From the NCBI GenBank assembly GCA_002731985.1, contig PCCT01000051.1, forward strand, positions 1-8,310: a DNA stretch of 8,310 nt, in the 5' to 3' direction. A program made the translations under genes and the position numbers. Below the pieces are notes generated by a model. The model worked only from the letters and a program-made list of their open reading frames with translations, was not told the origin of the DNA and searched no databases. How positions within the stretch are numbered: the first letter of the stretch is position 1; every line of letters starts with the position of its first letter. Shown in pieces: positions 6,692-8,310 of the stretch. The stretch comes from Nitrospinota bacterium. GTDB lineage: Bacteria; Nitrospinota; Nitrospinia; Nitrospinales; VA-1.

Positions 6692-7831
6692 CTAACCAGC
6701 TCCGCTGGCAATAATCAGATCGAGTTCCTTTTTAAGTTGGGTCAGAATATCATCGTATGAATAAGAACCAAGGGTTTCCGTGCCCTTTTTCAAATTCACC
6801 CTGGATGGCCCACACCAAAGTCCGAGGTCTGCATCATCGGTCTCTCCCGGACCATTGACCCTGCACCCCATAATAGCTATGGTGAGCCTATGTTTCTCAG
6901 CGTATGCAGTAATTTTACGGACTTCCTGAGCTAATTCAACAAATTTGTCATTTTCTACCCGCGAACAGCTAGGGCAGGCAATAATATTGAGGCCATCCAG
7001 AAAATTTTCAGGGACTGATCGAAATCTACCTTCTTCGATATCCTTAATAATTTCACGACCGACATCAATTTCCTGTCCCTTTTCCTCATTGGGCAAAGTG
7101 AGAGAAACTCGGATCGTATCACCGATCCCAGCTGATATAAGTTGTTCAAACGCAATCCGCGTTTTGATAATACCTTCAGGCGGTAACCCCGCCTCAGTTA
7201 CGCCCAGGTGCAAAGGAACATCAGGACGCTCCTTTGCGAATCTGCGGTTGGCGTCGATCACCTTAGTAGAGTCTGAATCCTTCAAAGAAACACAATAGTT
7301 TTCAAATTTCAACTCATCCAATATCTGGCAATGGTCTACCGCACAGCGAACCATTCCCTCCACAAGATCGTCTTTATATTTTTCTTTATAATCCGGATCA
7401 ATTGACCCACAATTAACGCCTATGCGAATGGCACAGCCATGAGCTCGGGCCGCATCAATGATAAACTCGACCTTTTCACGAATCGACTTATCCTTCTCAA
7501 GATGAAACAGGTGCCCAGGGTTATAGCGAACTTTATTAACCAACGGAGCCACTTTGGGGGCTAGCTTATAATTTTCCTGAAGGTCGACAGACAAAACAGC
7601 GTTGGGAAATTTCTCACGAAGGGTTTGAAGGGCTGCGACATCTGCATCGCTATCAACTGCAATGCGAATAACATCGGCTCCCGCCTGCTCAAGAACCTCG
7701 ATCTGGCGAGCTGTGGCCTCCAGGTTCTGGGTTTGTGTGGCGGCCATGCTTTGAACAGCCAATGGGGAGTCCCCACCAATTTGCAGGGAACCAATACTGA
7801 TCTTTCGAGTGGGGCGGTGTTTTTCGGGCAT
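6692..7831 (-). CDS. ispG: 4-hydroxy-3-methylbut-2-enyl diphosphate synthase (flavodoxin or ferredoxin dependent)
   Basis: Catalyses the penultimate MEP-pathway step: reductive ring-opening of methylerythritol cyclodiphosphate to HMBPP, using a [4Fe-4S] cluster. It has 379 residues against 372 in E. coli. The N-terminal TIM barrel starts with [19 protein letters not shown] (12-30) and includes NPGHL near 104 and RIGVNCGSI at 136-144. The C-terminal cluster domain has the ligands Cys286 and Cys289 in ACPSCSR, Cys323 in GCRVNGPGE, and Glu330. This is the compact bacterial form, without the large plant or Chlamydia-type insert. The segment at 82-90 reads VDLQENYKL, where most IspG proteins have a DIHF-type sequence. 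The ATG at 7831 fits the usual length before the barrel. I see no good Shine-Dalgarno, and no in-frame ATG, GTG or TTG in the 50 bases before it. It is the first gene of the ispG-tig-Rieske run. Confidence 0.97.
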   Translation of the reverse strand: MPEKHRPTRKISIGSLQIGGDSPLAVQSMAATQTQNLEATARQIEVLEQAGADVIRIAVDSDADVAALQTLREKFPNAVLSVDLQENYKLAPKVAPLVNKVRYNPGHLFHLEKDKSIREKVEFIIDAARAHGCAIRIGVNCGSIDPDYKEKYKDDLVEGMVRCAVDHCQILDELKFENYCVSLKDSDSTKVIDANRRFAKERPDVPLHLGVTEAGLPPEGIIKTRIAFEQLISAGIGDTIRVSLTLPNEEKGQEIDVGREIIKDIEEGRFRSVPENFLDGLNIIACPSCSRVENDKFVELAQEVRKITAYAEKHRLTIAIMGCRVNGPGETDDADLGLWCGPSRVNLKKGTETLGSYSYDDILTQLKKELDLIIASGAG

Positions 7832-7892
7832 TATGAAATATAAAGTCGAACCGCCACGAAGACGGACTAAGGGTGATCTACCATTAAGGAAG

Positions 7893-7919
7893 ATTATCAG
7901 AAAATAAAATTGTTAACAA
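7893..7919 (-). promoter_or_regulatory. Weak promoter candidate upstream of ispG
   Basis: Read on the minus strand, TTGTTA (7919-7914) is followed after 15 bases by GATAAT (7898-7893). The -10-like element matches 5 of 6 consensus positions and the -35-like element 4 of 6, but the spacing is shorter than the usual 16-18. A start near 7885 would leave a leader of about 55 bases before the ispG ATG. This is the best candidate in the 168-base gap, and only tentative. Confidence 0.3.
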
Positions 7920-7938
7920 GAATTGATGACAAGCAAGA

Positions 7939-7976
7939 GAGAAAAAGAATCCACAGGCCCTCTCATTCGAAGAGGC
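7939..7976 (-). terminator. Weak intrinsic-terminator candidate after the right-edge gene
   Basis: On the minus strand, CCTCT (7975-7971) pairs with AGAGG (7963-7959) around a 7-base loop; the stem can be extended at the outer end if one base is bulged. About 10 bases further on comes the pyrimidine run TTCTTTTTCTC (7949-7939). It lies just downstream of the stop at 8000, where a terminator for that gene would be expected. The gap between stem and T-run is longer than in a textbook terminator, so confidence is low. Confidence 0.35.
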
Positions 7977-7999
7977 ACTAGAACCCTGGCTCAGACAAT

Positions 8000-8310
8000 T
8001 TAAGTCTTTCTTAGCTTGTTCAACCCTGCCTTTGTGGTTGGGAGGCGTGCATTCTGCAGAATTATGGACTCGTTTACTTGAATATTAGGGATAGCATTTT
8101 TCTTGAAATAATGGGAAAAGGTTGCAGATAGTCCAGTGACATCATGGGATTCTTTAAATACGGACAGTGTATCGGTCATCTTCGTAAGATTTTTCCCGTC
8201 GACGCCAGAAAACAAGATAAATGATTGCATGGACAGGTCATAAAGCATGTTACAAAGTTCCTTCGTAGCCGTCCTTATATGTACAAATTTATCAATATTT
8301 TTTGCTACTT
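8000..8310 (-). CDS. Unrecognised protein, C-terminal end of a frame open to the right edge
   Basis: The reading frame has its TAA at 8000-8002 and stays open on the minus strand to base 8310, so its start is probably outside the window. The ATG at 8248 is internal or optional: about 20 further codons (VAKNIDKFVHIRTATKELCN) precede it in frame. Around 103 residues are visible. They look helical, with a moderately hydrophobic segment LCNMLYDLSMQSFILFSGVDG and a polar C-terminus ending in lysines and arginines (AGLNKLRKT). The helical segment and the LxxxxxxF spacing after it loosely recall the sensory helices of PilJ-type chemotaxis or NIT-like input domains, but I would not name it on that basis. 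It points the same way as ispG, 168 bases upstream. It could be the tail of a longer protein or, less likely, a spurious frame. Confidence 0.5.
   Translation of the reverse strand, partial: VAKNIDKFVHIRTATKELCNMLYDLSMQSFILFSGVDGKNLTKMTDTLSVFKESHDVTGLSATFSHYFKKNAIPNIQVNESIILQNARLPTTKAGLNKLRKT

Noticed and set aside
6696..6708. Perfect 5-base inverted repeat CCAGC/GCTGG at the end of ispG
   Set aside because: It lies inside the last ispG codons, has a 3-base loop, and is followed on the minus strand by only a short T-run about 11 bases away. Too weak to call a terminator between ispG and tig.
6945..7298. 117-codon plus-strand frame opposite ispG
   Set aside because: The opposite strand encodes highly conserved IspG sequence in this interval, so this frame is a by-product.

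Overview
The window looks like ordinary chromosomal sequence from a free-living Gram-negative-type bacterium with GC content in the low-to-mid 40s (judged by eye). It encodes a PTS enzyme I, a MEP-pathway isoprenoid enzyme (IspG), trigger factor and a Rieske ferredoxin-like protein. The housekeeping proteins look divergent enough to suggest a lineage outside the best-studied proteobacteria. A deltaproteobacterial or Nitrospinota-like source is a guess that the sequence alone cannot confirm. I see no tRNA, rRNA, insertion sequence, CRISPR array, phage module or toxin-antitoxin pair.

Positions 1-3430 (plus strand) hold three co-directional genes. They are the C-terminal two thirds of PEP-protein phosphotransferase (ptsI), cut by the left edge; S-adenosylmethionine synthetase (metK), with a strong Shine-Dalgarno site; and a Gfo/Idh/MocA-fold protein that starts 3 bases after the metK stop. 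That third protein lacks the lysine and histidine normally used for catalysis in its fold. A class I SAM-dependent methyltransferase (3449-4177, minus) converges on it, with only 18 bases between the stops.

Positions 4178-4277 form a divergent intergenic region with a good sigma-70-like promoter. It drives an unrecognised 145-residue protein (4278-4715, plus). That gene converges on a minus-strand cluster across a 64-base gap holding a GC-rich inverted repeat.

The minus-strand cluster, read right to left, is ispG (7831-6692), trigger factor tig (6601-5237) and a small Rieske protein (5202-4780). The gaps are 90 and 34 bases and all genes point the same way, so they may be one transcript. It may start from a weak promoter candidate near 7893-7919. 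IspG and the Rieske protein both bind iron-sulfur clusters. Trigger factor is away from its common clpP/clpX partners, at least on the side visible here.

Upstream of ispG, a 168-base gap (7832-7999) separates it from an unrecognised minus-strand reading frame that runs off the right edge. I found no convincing new multi-gene system. The observations most worth following are the catalytically degenerate oxidoreductase-fold protein coupled to metK, the unknown 145-residue gene, and the unusual segments in IspG and trigger factor.
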